Below are positions 25,525 through 34,400 of a stretch of 64,000 nt of DNA, piece after piece. The notes below the pieces were generated by a model. That model saw nothing but the letters and a program-made list of their open reading frames with translations, was not told the origin of the DNA and searched no databases. The stretch covers positions 434,001-498,000 of the forward strand of contig CBDEGU010000010.1 in the NCBI GenBank assembly GCA_965238045.1. Direction: 5' to 3'. Made by a program: the position numbers and the translations under genes. The DNA is from CBDEGU01 sp965238045. GTDB lineage: Bacteria > Acidobacteriota > Terriglobia > Bryobacterales > UBA6623. Each line of letters begins with the position of its first letter. Position 1 is the first letter of the stretch.

Positions 25525-26209
25525 CCCCGCCCCCAGAGCTGTATCTGGAGCAGCATCTGAACCCGTGCCAGTGGAACCCGTGCCACTAGAAATTATAAAA
25601 GTCTGCGGCATTACCAATCCCGAAGACGCCGTCTTCGCCGCCACTCACGGCGCCACCGCCATCGGGATGATCTTTTATCCCGGCAGCCCCAGATGCGTCT
25701 CGGTCCCGCAGGCGGCCCGCATCAGCGCCGCCTTGCCCCCCGGCGTTTCGCGCGTGGGCGTTTTCGTCAATCAATCCCCGGAGACGATTCTCAAAATCAC
25801 GGCCGAGGCCCGACTCGACATCGCTCAACTGCACGGCGACGAGCCGCCCGCGCTCCTCGCCGCGCTCGGAAAATTGCGAACATGGAAGGTGTTTCGCGTG
25901 GGAGCGAACTTCGATGCCAGCGCCGCGGCTCACTGCCACTGCGAGGCTTTTTTTCTGGACACCGCGACCGAGACCGCCTACGGAGGCAGCGGAGAGACCT
26001 TCCCCTGGGAGAGGGCGCTGGAAGTCAAACAACACGGCCGCGTCATTCTCGCCGGCGGACTCGACGGATCGAACGTTGGCGGCGCCATCGCGCTAGTGAG
26101 CCCTTACGGCGTGGACGCCAGTTCGCGCCTCGAAAGCCAACCGGGCCGCAAGGACCACGCCAAGGTGCGAGCCTATCTCGATGCCGCCCGCGGATTTAAG
26201 AAATCTTAG
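25517..26209 (+). CDS. trpF: phosphoribosylanthranilate isomerase
   Basis: TrpF isomerises phosphoribosylanthranilate to CdRP. The 230-residue protein has the N-terminal catalytic Cys in KVCGITNPEDA, QLHGDEPP, FFLDTATETAYGG with the catalytic Asp, and LAGGLDGSNV at the phosphate site. Compared with the family, about 25 residues precede the first strand (rich in Pro/Ala/Ser, with a repeated PVEPVP element). The start overlaps trpC (ATG inside its last codons), indicating coupled translation. Confidence 0.95.
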   Translation: MPSPAPRAVSGAASEPVPVEPVPLEIIKVCGITNPEDAVFAATHGATAIGMIFYPGSPRCVSVPQAARISAALPPGVSRVGVFVNQSPETILKITAEARLDIAQLHGDEPPALLAALGKLRTWKVFRVGANFDASAAAHCHCEAFFLDTATETAYGGSGETFPWERALEVKQHGRVILAGGLDGSNVGGAIALVSPYGVDASSRLESQPGRKDHAKVRAYLDAARGFKKS

Positions 26210-26225
26210 GATCACGGAGTCCAAA

Positions 26226-27434
26226 ATGGCAACCACCACACAGCAAATCCTTCCCGACGCGATGGGCCACTTCGGACCCTACGGCGGGCGCTATGTTCCC
26301 GAGATCCTCATCGCTCCTCTCGATCAGCTTGAGAGCGCCTACAACGAGGCGCTGGCCGATCCGGCCTTCCAGTCCGAACTCGACGAACTCTTTCTGCGTT
26401 TCGCCGGCCGTCCCACGCCGCTCTATCACGCCCAACGGCTCAGCCGTCACCTGGGCGGCGCCGAAATCTATCTCAAGCGCGAAGACCTGCTGCACACCGG
26501 CGCCCACAAGATCAACAATTGCCTCGGACAGGTGCTGCTCGCGCGGCGCATGGGCAAGAAGCGCATCATCGCCGAGACCGGCGCCGGACAGCACGGCGTC
26601 GCCACGGCGGCGGTTTGCGCCCTCTTTGGCCTCGACTGCACCGTCTACATGGGCGAGGAAGACATGCGGCGGCAAAGCCCAAACGTCTTCCGCATGCGCC
26701 TGATGGGCACAAAGGTGGTCTCGGTCAACACCGGCAGCCGCACGCTCAAAGACGCCATCAGCGAGGCCATGAGGGATTGGGTCGCCAGCTTCGAGCACAC
26801 CCACTATCTGCTCGGCTCGGCCCTCGGACCGCATCCCTATCCGCGCATGGTGCGGAATTTTCATTCCATCATCGGCCGTGAGGCCCGCCGGCAATTTCTC
26901 GAGATCACCGGCGGACGCCTGCCCGACGTGCTGCTGGCTTGCGTCGGCGGCGGAAGCAATTCCATCGGACTGTTTCATCGCTTCCTGGAAGACGAAAACG
27001 TCAAAATGGTCGGCGTCGAAGCTGGCGGCCGCGGCGCCAAACTGGGCCAGCACGCGGCGCGCTTCTCCGGCGGAAGCCCTGGCGTTCTCCACGGCACCTA
27101 TAGTTATCTCTTGCAGGACGACGACGGCCAGATCGCCCTAACCCACTCCGTATCGGCGGGCCTCGACTATGCCACCGTCGGTCCCGAGCATTCCTGGCTC
27201 CACGACCGCAAACGCGTCGAATACGTCTCCTGTTCCGACGACGACGCCCTCGCAAGCGTCCGGTTGCTTTCCATGCGGGAAGGCATCATCCCGGCTCTCG
27301 AGTCAGCGCACGCGGTGGCCGAGGCCGTGCGGCGCGCGCCAAAGGTGAAGGGCCAGACATTTCTCGTGAACCTCTCCGGCCGGGGCGACAAGGATATCGG
27401 TATTTTCCGCGAGAACATGTCTGATCTTGGATGA
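26226..27434 (+). CDS. trpB: tryptophan synthase beta chain
   Basis: TrpB joins indole and serine using PLP. The 402-residue chain has the Schiff-base lysine in HTGAHKINN, the phosphate loop CVGGGSNSIG, and FGPYGGRYVPE at the N-terminus. The start ATG 26226 has GGAG 9 bases upstream and matches the family N-terminus; the upstream in-frame start at 26181 would sit in the end of trpF. The stop overlaps the trpA start (ATGA). Confidence 0.97.
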   Translation: MATTTQQILPDAMGHFGPYGGRYVPEILIAPLDQLESAYNEALADPAFQSELDELFLRFAGRPTPLYHAQRLSRHLGGAEIYLKREDLLHTGAHKINNCLGQVLLARRMGKKRIIAETGAGQHGVATAAVCALFGLDCTVYMGEEDMRRQSPNVFRMRLMGTKVVSVNTGSRTLKDAISEAMRDWVASFEHTHYLLGSALGPHPYPRMVRNFHSIIGREARRQFLEITGGRLPDVLLACVGGGSNSIGLFHRFLEDENVKMVGVEAGGRGAKLGQHAARFSGGSPGVLHGTYSYLLQDDDGQIALTHSVSAGLDYATVGPEHSWLHDRKRVEYVSCSDDDALASVRLLSMREGIIPALESAHAVAEAVRRAPKVKGQTFLVNLSGRGDKDIGIFRENMSDLG

Positions 27435-28288
27435 CGCGCGGCTCGCGATCTCAATATATTCGTAATCCATCCATGGGCAGAATTCAATCCACCTTTGAGC
27501 GCTTGCAAGCCGAAAACACTCGCGGCCTGATCGCCTACATTACCGCCGGGGACCCCTCGCCGGATCGGACCGTCGAGCTCATTAAGGCCCTCGAAGCCGG
27601 CGGCGCCGATGTCATCGAGCTGGGTGTTCCGTTCTCCGACCCCATCGCCGACGGACCGGTAATCCAGCGCGCCTCCGACCGTGCCCTCCACGCCGGCACG
27701 AATCTGCGGCGGGTGCTCGGCATCTTGCGAGATCTTCGCCGCGTCTCGGAAATTCCGGTCATTTTATTTAGCTATCTTAATCCCGTGCTGCGCTACGGAT
27801 TCAAGACCTTCACCGCCGACGCCGCCGGCGCCGGAGCCGACGGCGTGCTGCTGACCGACCTCAATATCGAAGAGGCCGAGTCCTATCTGCGGGAAATGCG
27901 CAAGCATCAGCTCGACCCGATCTTTCTGGTTTCGCAAACCACGCCCGATGAGCGCCTGCGCCTCTTGTCGCAATCCAGTGCCGGTTTCGTTTATCTTGTT
28001 TCAAGGGCCGGAGTCACCGGCGAGCGCGACAGCATCTCGGAACAGGCCTTTGCGATCATCGAGCGAACCAGGCGCGTGACCGCCTTGCCGCTGGCTATCG
28101 GCTTCGGACTCTCGAAGCCCGGGCACATGCGGGCCATCGCTCCCTGCGCCGATGCCGCCGTGGTCGGCAGCGCTTTCATGCGAGTGATTGAAGAACATCA
28201 GAGCAGCGACGACTTGCCCCAGCGGCTAACCGCGCTCGCGGCGGAACTGAAAGACGGATTGAAGCTAGACGCACCGGACAAGCAATGA
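27431..28288 (+). CDS. trpA: tryptophan synthase alpha chain
   Basis: TrpA cleaves indole-glycerol phosphate and passes indole to TrpB. The 285-residue TIM barrel has the catalytic Glu and Asp in VIELGVPFSDPIADGPVIQ and AYITAGDP, plus GVTGERDS. Two starts are possible: ATG 27431 overlaps the trpB stop (ATGA), and ATG 27473 gives the usual family N-terminus (MGRIQSTFERL). I keep the coupled upstream start but the shorter form may be the real one. It is followed by family-2 repeat copy B before the chorismate mutase gene. Confidence 0.95.
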   Translation: MTRGSRSQYIRNPSMGRIQSTFERLQAENTRGLIAYITAGDPSPDRTVELIKALEAGGADVIELGVPFSDPIADGPVIQRASDRALHAGTNLRRVLGILRDLRRVSEIPVILFSYLNPVLRYGFKTFTADAAGAGADGVLLTDLNIEEAESYLREMRKHQLDPIFLVSQTTPDERLRLLSQSSAGFVYLVSRAGVTGERDSISEQAFAIIERTRRVTALPLAIGFGLSKPGHMRAIAPCADAAVVGSAFMRVIEEHQSSDDLPQRLTALAAELKDGLKLDAPDKQ

Positions 28289-28348
28289 GCATGCCGACTT
28301 TCCGACAAACGACAACCTGGCCGGGTGCCCTCCCGAACCATTCGGGGA

Positions 28349-28462
28349 CCGGAAGCTGGGGGAAAATCGGGACTGTCACAAGCGCGAGCGAGAGACGCTC
28401 TAATTCGCGAGCACCGTCAAGACGCGCGGCTGACTGTCCCGGCATTTCTTCACAGCTTCCGG
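28349..28462. repeat. long-armed palindromic element, family 2, copy B
   Basis: This 114-bp element lies between trpA and the chorismate mutase gene. Its termini CCGGAAGCTG pair with CAGCTTCCGG, then GGAAAAT pairs with ATTTCTTC and GGGAC with GTCCC. The interior (ACAAGCGCGAGCGAGAGACGC) resembles copy A. It may form a transcript hairpin that separates expression of trp from the downstream genes. Confidence 0.8.
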
Positions 28463-28508
28463 CCGCGGCCCCGAACGCGCCCACACCCGCCCTCAGGGAG
28501 CGTCGCTA

Positions 28509-28817
28509 ATGGATCTTTCCGGCTGGCGCAAGCGCATTGACACGATCGACCGTCAAATCCTCGACCTGCTGAACGAACGGGCCGACTCCGTGCTCCATCT
28601 CGCGCCGCTCAAGCGAGAGCAGGCCATCCCGGTGCACGCGCCCGGCAGAGAAAATGAAGTGCTCGCCAAACTCGAAGCTCACAATCAAGGGCCGCTCACC
28701 AGCCAGGCCCTCCGCGGCATCTTCGAGTGCATCATGAAGGAGATGCGCGCGATCCAAAACGCCCCGGCCCGGCAAACCGAACAAAGCGCCGAAGGCAAAG
28801 AACCTTCCGCCCGCTGA
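28509..28817 (+). CDS. chorismate mutase, AroQ type
   Basis: This enzyme converts chorismate to prephenate, the entry to phenylalanine and tyrosine. The 102-residue all-helical protein has WRKRIDTIDRQILDLLNERA at the N-terminus, carrying the conserved Arg and Asp, then PLKREQAIPVHAPGRENEVL and FECIMKEMRAIQ. It is monofunctional: no prephenate dehydratase domain follows. tyrA starts 41 bp downstream. The C-terminal 20 residues are charged and not conserved. Confidence 0.92.
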   Translation: MDLSGWRKRIDTIDRQILDLLNERADSVLHLAPLKREQAIPVHAPGRENEVLAKLEAHNQGPLTSQALRGIFECIMKEMRAIQNAPARQTEQSAEGKEPSAR

Positions 28818-28858
28818 CCAGGCCGGTCATCGCCCGGCACAGCCCGCTTCCCGTTCCC

Positions 28859-29725
28859 ATGGCCATCAAGACAGTCACCATCCTCGGCGTAGGCCTCATC
28901 GGCGGATCCTTCGGACTCGCGCTGAAGAAGTACGGCTTTCGCGGCCGCATCCTCGGCGTCAGCTCCGAGCGAACCATCCAGGCGGCGGTCGAGAAGAAAG
29001 CCATCGACCAGGGCCTCCCGCTGGCTGAAGGCGTCGCCCAGGCCGACCTCGTCTACCTGGCGCAGCCCATCGGCCGCATCCTCGACTTGCTCCCCCAGGT
29101 CCGCCGCTCGGCCGCCCCCCACGCCCTGGTCACCGACGTTGGCAGCACCAAACAGAAAATCGCCGAGCGTGCGGCCGAATTATTCCCCGATGGCGCTAGC
29201 GGCCCCTGGTTCCTCGGCGGCCATCCCATGGCCGGCAAGCAGCAGCGTGGCGTCGAGCGGGCCGATCCCGATCTATTCCAGAACGCCACCTACGCGCTCA
29301 CGCCGCCCGGCGGCCGTCTCCCGGAAAGCGAAGTCACAACCGAGTTCCTCGCCTGGATCGGCAAGATCGGCGCCAAGCAGCTTGTGCTAACGCCCGAGAC
29401 CCACGACGCCATCGTGACCTGGACCTCCCATCTTCCGCAGCTTCTCTCTACCGCTCTGGGAGCCACGCTGCACGCCCAGATCAAAGATCCGGCCCATCTC
29501 CAGGTCGCCGGACTCGGCTTGCGTGACATGACCCGTTTGGCGGAAAGTCCCTTCGCCATCTGGAAAGACATCATCGACAGCAACCAGGGGAATCTCGACG
29601 CGGCCCTCGCATCCTGCATTGCGGAACTGGAAAAGATCCGCGAACGCCTCGACGACCCCGCGCTAGAAGAACAATTCGAAGCCGCCCGCGAACTGCGCCG
29701 AAAGCTCAACTCGCAGTCCGGCTGA
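28859..29725 (+). CDS. tyrA: prephenate/arogenate dehydrogenase
   Basis: This enzyme oxidatively decarboxylates prephenate (or arogenate) in tyrosine synthesis. The 288-residue protein begins with a Rossmann motif, VTILGVGLIGGSFGLAL. It has the conserved VTDVGSTKQKI, the catalytic-region His in GGHPMAGKQQRG, and a helical domain with ETHDAIVTWTSHLPQ. ATG 28859 fits the family; in-frame codons reaching back to 28727 lie in the end of the chorismate mutase gene. NAD/NADP choice cannot be decided. Confidence 0.94.
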   Translation: MAIKTVTILGVGLIGGSFGLALKKYGFRGRILGVSSERTIQAAVEKKAIDQGLPLAEGVAQADLVYLAQPIGRILDLLPQVRRSAAPHALVTDVGSTKQKIAERAAELFPDGASGPWFLGGHPMAGKQQRGVERADPDLFQNATYALTPPGGRLPESEVTTEFLAWIGKIGAKQLVLTPETHDAIVTWTSHLPQLLSTALGATLHAQIKDPAHLQVAGLGLRDMTRLAESPFAIWKDIIDSNQGNLDAALASCIAELEKIRERLDDPALEEQFEAARELRRKLNSQSG

Positions 29726-29805
29726 GCCTGCCCGCGCCGAACAGCTACGGTGCAACTGAAACGTCCGGCGCCGGGATAGCCAAGGCATCACAGCAACGCA
29801 TTTCG

Positions 29806-30798
29806 ATGAATAAACCTGGCTATCTTGTTTTCGAAACCGGCGGAACAAAGCTCGTCGCGGGCATCGCGGGCGAGGACTGCCGACTCATCGAAACCGAGAC
29901 CCTCCACCGCCAGGCTGGCGACCGCGCCGAAAAAAGTCTCGCCAGACTCATCGAGACAGCCCGCAAGCTCAAGTCCAAACACGAATCCCGCGGTCTCGAT
30001 TTTCAGGCCTGTGGTTTCGGCTTCGGCGGATACGTCCGCCGCTCGACCCGCCGCCCGCTAGCCTGCCTCCACGAAGAGGGCTGGGAAGACACCGACGCGG
30101 CGCGCATCCTCCAGCAGGAATTCGGCCTCCCCGTAGCCATCGAAAATGACTGCAAGCTCGGCGCGCTGGCCGAAGCCCACTTCGGCGCCGGCCGCGGCCA
30201 CCGCACTGTCTTCTACATCACGATCGGGACCGGCATCGGCGGCGGCATCGTGCGCGACGGCCACATCCAGCAGATGAGCGATACCGGCGAAGCCGAGATC
30301 GGCCACATCGTCGTCCTGCCCGCCGGACCGCCCTGCTGCTGCGGCGGCCGGGGCTGCCTCGAGTCGGTCTGCTCAGGCCCAGGGATAGCGCAACTCGCGG
30401 CTCTAGTGGCCGGCGAGTCAAACAAACTCTGGCAAGAGAGTTCCCTTCGCGCCAGCGAACCCGGCTATCCGGCCGTGTCCAGCAAGGACCTGCTCACGGC
30501 CTGGGAGCGGCACGACCCCTTCGCGACCGAAGTTATCCGCCGCGCCGCGAACTATCTAGGCTCGGCCATCGCCTCGGCGATGAACCTCCTCAGCCCAGAC
30601 ATATTCATCGTCGGCGGAGGCCTCGGATCGGCGAGCCTGCCCCTGCTCAAACAAATCGCCGACTCCGCCCGGCCCCTCGTCGCTCCCTGTTTTCGTGATC
30701 GCTTCCAGCTCGTCCGAGCCGAACTAGGCGAGGGTGCCGTCACGCACGGCGCGGCGCTGCTGGCGGCACTGCTGGCGACCTCGCCGAGGGCGCGATAG
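29806..30798 (+). CDS. ROK-family sugar kinase-like protein
   Basis: This 330-residue ROK protein probably phosphorylates a sugar. It has the second ATP/sugar motif IENDCKLGALAE, TIGTGIGGGIV, the EIGH motif and the zinc site with CCCGGRGCLES near residue 175. The N-terminal phosphate motif, normally DxGGTK, reads ETGGTKL (Glu10 in place of Asp). There is no N-terminal DNA-binding domain, so it is a kinase-type rather than repressor-type member. Start ATG 29806; substrate unknown. Confidence 0.88.
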   Translation: MNKPGYLVFETGGTKLVAGIAGEDCRLIETETLHRQAGDRAEKSLARLIETARKLKSKHESRGLDFQACGFGFGGYVRRSTRRPLACLHEEGWEDTDAARILQQEFGLPVAIENDCKLGALAEAHFGAGRGHRTVFYITIGTGIGGGIVRDGHIQQMSDTGEAEIGHIVVLPAGPPCCCGGRGCLESVCSGPGIAQLAALVAGESNKLWQESSLRASEPGYPAVSSKDLLTAWERHDPFATEVIRRAANYLGSAIASAMNLLSPDIFIVGGGLGSASLPLLKQIADSARPLVAPCFRDRFQLVRAELGEGAVTHGAALLAALLATSPRAR

Positions 30799-31069
30799 AA
30801 CCACCACCCTTGTCCGGGAAAATTTCACCGATCTGTTACGATCGTACGTATCGTCGGCCGGTACCCGGCGGCCGTTCGCAAGCGCCGCTCCAGCCCGCAC
30901 GCCACGGCCGCGGACACGCCGGTTCCCGCGGCCAAACAGACCGCTTCACTGGTTCGCATACCTAACGATGTTCCCCCGAGGCCCTCTCGCTCGGGCCCGT
31001 CGAATCAACCGAACAAGCGCGCCAGCCAAACGGCAACGCATCGTTGACAGCACCTCGTTGAAAGAACTT

Positions 31070-33613
31070 ATGCCTGATATGCCCGACAAGCCAGACACGC
31101 CAGATCACCAGTACATCCCATCGGAGATCGAAGCACACTGGCAGCAAGAATGGCGGGAGGCGGATCTTTTTCGCGCCGACCCCGACACTTCCCGCCCAAA
31201 ATACTACGTCCTCGAAATGCTGCCCTACCCCAGCGGCACGCTCCACATGGGCCACATGCGCAACTACTCCATCGGCGACGCGCTGGCCCGCTATAAGTGG
31301 ATGCGGGGCTTCCGCGTCCTCCACCCCATGGGCTGGGATTCGTTCGGCTTGCCCGCCGAAAACGCCGCCATCAAGAACAACCGCGACCCCGGCGAATGGA
31401 CGCGCTCCAACATCGCCGCCATGCGCCGCCAGCTCGACCGTTTCGGCTTCAGCTATGACTGGTCGACCGAGATGTCGAGTTGCGAGCCCGAGTACTACCG
31501 CTGGAACCAGTGGTTCTTCCTCAAAATGTTCGAACGCGGCATCGCCTACCGCAAGGAGGCGCAAGTCAACTGGTGCGGCGAGTGCAACACCGTACTGGCC
31601 AACGAGCAGGTCGTCGACGGCTGCTGCTGGCGGCATGAAGAAACTCCCGTCGAGCAGCGCAGCCTCAAGCAGTGGTTTCTGCGCACCACCAAATATGCCG
31701 AAGAGCTGCTGGAACACCATGCGCAAATCGAGGACGGCTGGCCCGAACGCGTCCTCGCGATGCAGAAGAACTGGATCGGCAAATCCGTCGGAACCGAAAT
31801 CGATTTCCGTCTCGAAGACTCAGGCGAAAAAGTCACCGTCTTCACCACCCGCGTCGACACCATCTTCGGAGCAACCTGCCTAATCCTGGCGCCCCAGCAT
31901 CCCTGGGTCGAAGAGTTCGGCCTCACAGAAAAAGCCGCCACCCTAGCCGACGTCGCGGGAGCAAAAGATCCGGTGGATGTCGAAAAGCAGGGTTTTGCCA
32001 CCGGCCGCTTCGCTATCAACCCCTACAACAACGAGCGCGTCCCGATCTGGATCGGCAACTTCGTCCTGATGACCTACGGTACCGGAGCTATCATGGCGGT
32101 GCCGGCTCACGATCAGCGCGATTTCGAATTCTGCCGCAAATACGGCATCGAGGTGCGGCCAGTCATGGCGGTGCCGGCTCACGATCAGCGCGATTTCGAA
32201 TTCTGCCGCAAATACGGCATCGAGGTGCGGCCAGTCATCCGGCCCGCCGATGGCGAACTCGCCGGCGGCGATTCAATGCCAGAGGCCTTCCTGGCCTACG
32301 GCGTCGCCGAGCGATCGGGCAAGTTTTCCGGCCTGCCCAGCGGCGAGGCCATCGCGAAGATGAACGCCTTCGGTGAAGCACAAGGGTTCGCCAAAGCATC
32401 GGTCACCTACCGCCTCCGGGACTGGGGAATTTCCAGGCAGCGCTATTGGGGAACGCCCATACCGATGATCCATTGCGGCACCTGCGGCGTGGTTCCGGTG
32501 CCCGAGAAAGATCTGCCCGTTCTGCTGCCCTCGAACGTAAAACTCACCGGCGCCGGCGAGTCACCCCTCCGCCAGGTGCCCGAGTTCTTAAACGTCGCTT
32601 GCCCCAACTGCGGCGCGCCCGCCGAGCGCGAGTGCGACACGATGGATACCTTCATCGACTCGTCGTGGTACTTCTACCGCTACTGCGATCCGAAAAACGA
32701 TCAAGCGCCGTTTGACTCCGCCAAGGTCGCCGCCTGGTTCCCGATCGATCAGTACATCGGCGGCGTCGAGCACGCCGTCCTGCACCTGATCTACTGCCGC
32801 TTCTTCACGAAGATGATGCGCGACCTGGGATTGATCACCTGGGACGAACCCGCTCAACGGCTCTTCACCCAAGGCATGGTCATTCGCGACGGCGCGAAAA
32901 TGTCAAAGAACAAGGGCAATGTCGTCAGCGCCGACGATTTCGTGAATGACTACGGCGCCGATATCGCCCGCGTCTTCTCGCTCTTCGCCGCGCCGCCGGA
33001 GAAAGATCTGGATTGGAACGACGCCGGCGTCGAGGGCATGCAGCGTTTTCTAAAACGCCTCTACCGCTTCGTAACGCGCCACGCGGCGATCGATGCGGCC
33101 ACGCCAGCCGAGGCGGCCAGCGACGCCGATCGCGCCATTCTGCGCAAGCTCCACCAGACGATCCAGAAGATCACCGGCGACTTTGAAACCCGCTGGCACT
33201 TCAATACCTCGCTCGCCGCCCTGATGGAATTGGTCAACGAACTCTACACCCTCGAGTCGAAGCTCTCGCCCGGCGTCCTGCGCGAAGCCGCCTCGACGAC
33301 CATCCTACTGATCGGTCCCTTCGCGCCTCACTTGGCCGAAGAGCTCTGGCATGAGCTTGGCAACGACGATTTCCTGCTCCGCGCCGCCTGGCCCAAGGCC
33401 GATCCGGAACTAGCGCGGGACGATCAAGTCGAAATCATCGTCCAGGTCAACGGCAAGCTCCGCGGCCGTCTTCTCGTCGCCAGCGAAACCAGCCGCGAGG
33501 ACCTCGAACGCCTGGCCGCCGACGACCCCAAAGTGCAGGCACACACCGAAGGCAAAACGATCCGCAAAGCCATCGTTGTTCCCGGCAAACTCGTCAACTT
33601 CGTCGTAGGCTGA
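31070..33613 (+). CDS. leuS: leucyl-tRNA synthetase with exact duplication in editing domain
   Basis: LeuRS charges tRNA-Leu. The 847-residue class I protein has PYPSGTLHMGHMRN (HIGH region), the editing CP1 domain with FTTRVDTIFGATC, the KMSKS motif (GAKMSKNKG), and C-terminal anticodon and appendix domains. I use ATG 31070; the open frame upstream is GC-rich, arginine-rich and does not match the family. Residues 342-365 are repeated exactly as 366-389 (MAVPAHDQRDFEF through RPV), the result of a perfect 72-bp tandem duplication. The repeated block includes the conserved Asp-containing editing strand. See findings. Confidence 0.95.
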   Translation: MPDMPDKPDTPDHQYIPSEIEAHWQQEWREADLFRADPDTSRPKYYVLEMLPYPSGTLHMGHMRNYSIGDALARYKWMRGFRVLHPMGWDSFGLPAENAAIKNNRDPGEWTRSNIAAMRRQLDRFGFSYDWSTEMSSCEPEYYRWNQWFFLKMFERGIAYRKEAQVNWCGECNTVLANEQVVDGCCWRHEETPVEQRSLKQWFLRTTKYAEELLEHHAQIEDGWPERVLAMQKNWIGKSVGTEIDFRLEDSGEKVTVFTTRVDTIFGATCLILAPQHPWVEEFGLTEKAATLADVAGAKDPVDVEKQGFATGRFAINPYNNERVPIWIGNFVLMTYGTGAIMAVPAHDQRDFEFCRKYGIEVRPVMAVPAHDQRDFEFCRKYGIEVRPVIRPADGELAGGDSMPEAFLAYGVAERSGKFSGLPSGEAIAKMNAFGEAQGFAKASVTYRLRDWGISRQRYWGTPIPMIHCGTCGVVPVPEKDLPVLLPSNVKLTGAGESPLRQVPEFLNVACPNCGAPAERECDTMDTFIDSSWYFYRYCDPKNDQAPFDSAKVAAWFPIDQYIGGVEHAVLHLIYCRFFTKMMRDLGLITWDEPAQRLFTQGMVIRDGAKMSKNKGNVVSADDFVNDYGADIARVFSLFAAPPEKDLDWNDAGVEGMQRFLKRLYRFVTRHAAIDAATPAEAASDADRAILRKLHQTIQKITGDFETRWHFNTSLAALMELVNELYTLESKLSPGVLREAASTTILLIGPFAPHLAEELWHELGNDDFLLRAAWPKADPELARDDQVEIIVQVNGKLRGRLLVASETSREDLERLAADDPKVQAHTEGKTIRKAIVVPGKLVNFVVG
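32093..32236 (+). repeat. 72-bp perfect tandem duplication inside leuS
   Basis: Bases 32093-32164 and 32165-32236 are identical. Each encodes the same 24 residues, so the frame is kept. The identity is complete at synonymous positions, so the duplication is either very recent or an assembly artefact. Confidence 0.97.
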
Positions 33614-33694
33614 CTCGCGCGCGCAACACGGCGCGTGCGGCGCCCAGCCCACAAGAAGAGAAGAATCACGATTCACAAAAACATTGAGGTCCCC

Positions 33695-34162
33695 ATGCCC
33701 CTCACCTTCCGCCCCGCCACGCCCACCGAGCACCCCCAGCTCAAGAAGATGATCATCGACTGCTTCGAGCCCATCACCTGGTTCAAGACCGCCGACCAGA
33801 AGTACGGCCTGATGAACGGCCTCGACTGGCGCGCGCGCTGGGATACGCGTCTCAAGAAAGTCTTCGCAACACAGATCATCCTGGTCGGCGAACAAGACGG
33901 CCAAATCCTGGCCTGTGCGACCGGAACCTATGATGCGGCGACGGCCATGGGATTCATCGACCTGCTCGCGGTGGTCGAGGCAAGCCAGGGCAGCGGGCTG
34001 GGCCGCGAGATGCTGCGCGGCATCATCGCCCACTTCCAGCGGATGGGCGCCGTTTACGCCCACCTCGATTGCCTAACCACCAACGAGGTCGCCAACCGCC
34101 TCTACGCCGCCGAGGGCTTCGAACAAGCCATGCAATCCATCCGCTGGATCAAGAAGCTCTGA
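33695..34162 (+). CDS. GNAT-family N-acetyltransferase
   Basis: The 155-residue GCN5-fold protein has the acetyl-CoA-binding region VVEASQGSGLGREMLRGI (Q/R-x-x-G-x-G/A type) and the NEVANRLYAAEGFEQ helix typical of GNATs. ATG 33695 has TGAGG 6 bases upstream. A longer open frame starts at 33635 but has no family support. Acceptor unknown. It is followed by the repeat and the broken heparinase-like gene. Confidence 0.88.
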   Translation: MPLTFRPATPTEHPQLKKMIIDCFEPITWFKTADQKYGLMNGLDWRARWDTRLKKVFATQIILVGEQDGQILACATGTYDAATAMGFIDLLAVVEASQGSGLGREMLRGIIAHFQRMGAVYAHLDCLTTNEVANRLYAAEGFEQAMQSIRWIKKL

Positions 34163-34248
34163 CGGCCTGCCCCTCTTGCCGCGTACCGCTCGCTCGCCCG
34201 GCAGTACACTGAGACCAGTGCCCGCCTTCGTTCGGCCGAAAATACCCC

Positions 34249-34347
34249 CCGAAAAAATCGGGACTGCCACAAGCGCTGGCGAAAGCCACTCTCATCCGCA
34301 AGGACTCAGGCCAAGCGCGGCTGGCTGTCCCAGCATTTTTTCACGCC
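34249..34347. repeat. long-armed palindromic element, family 2, copy C
   Basis: The left end is CCGAAAAAATCGGGACTGCC and the right end the reverse complement of CGTGAAAAAATGCTGGGACA. The interior ACAAGCGC and GCGCGGCTGGCTGTCCC are shared with copy A. The left terminus has lost the GGAAGGCG part. It lies between the GNAT gene and the broken heparinase-like gene. Confidence 0.75.
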
Positions 34348-34400
34348 TCCCAGCCCTCGCTCCGCCGAAAACACTAACCGTCTCCGTCCCCCGCGCGATA

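Noticed and set aside
30734..31069. N-terminal extension of LeuRS upstream of 31070
   Set aside because: The added residues are Arg/Pro-rich without family resemblance and overlap the end of the ROK gene; the ATG at 31070 gives the family N-terminus.
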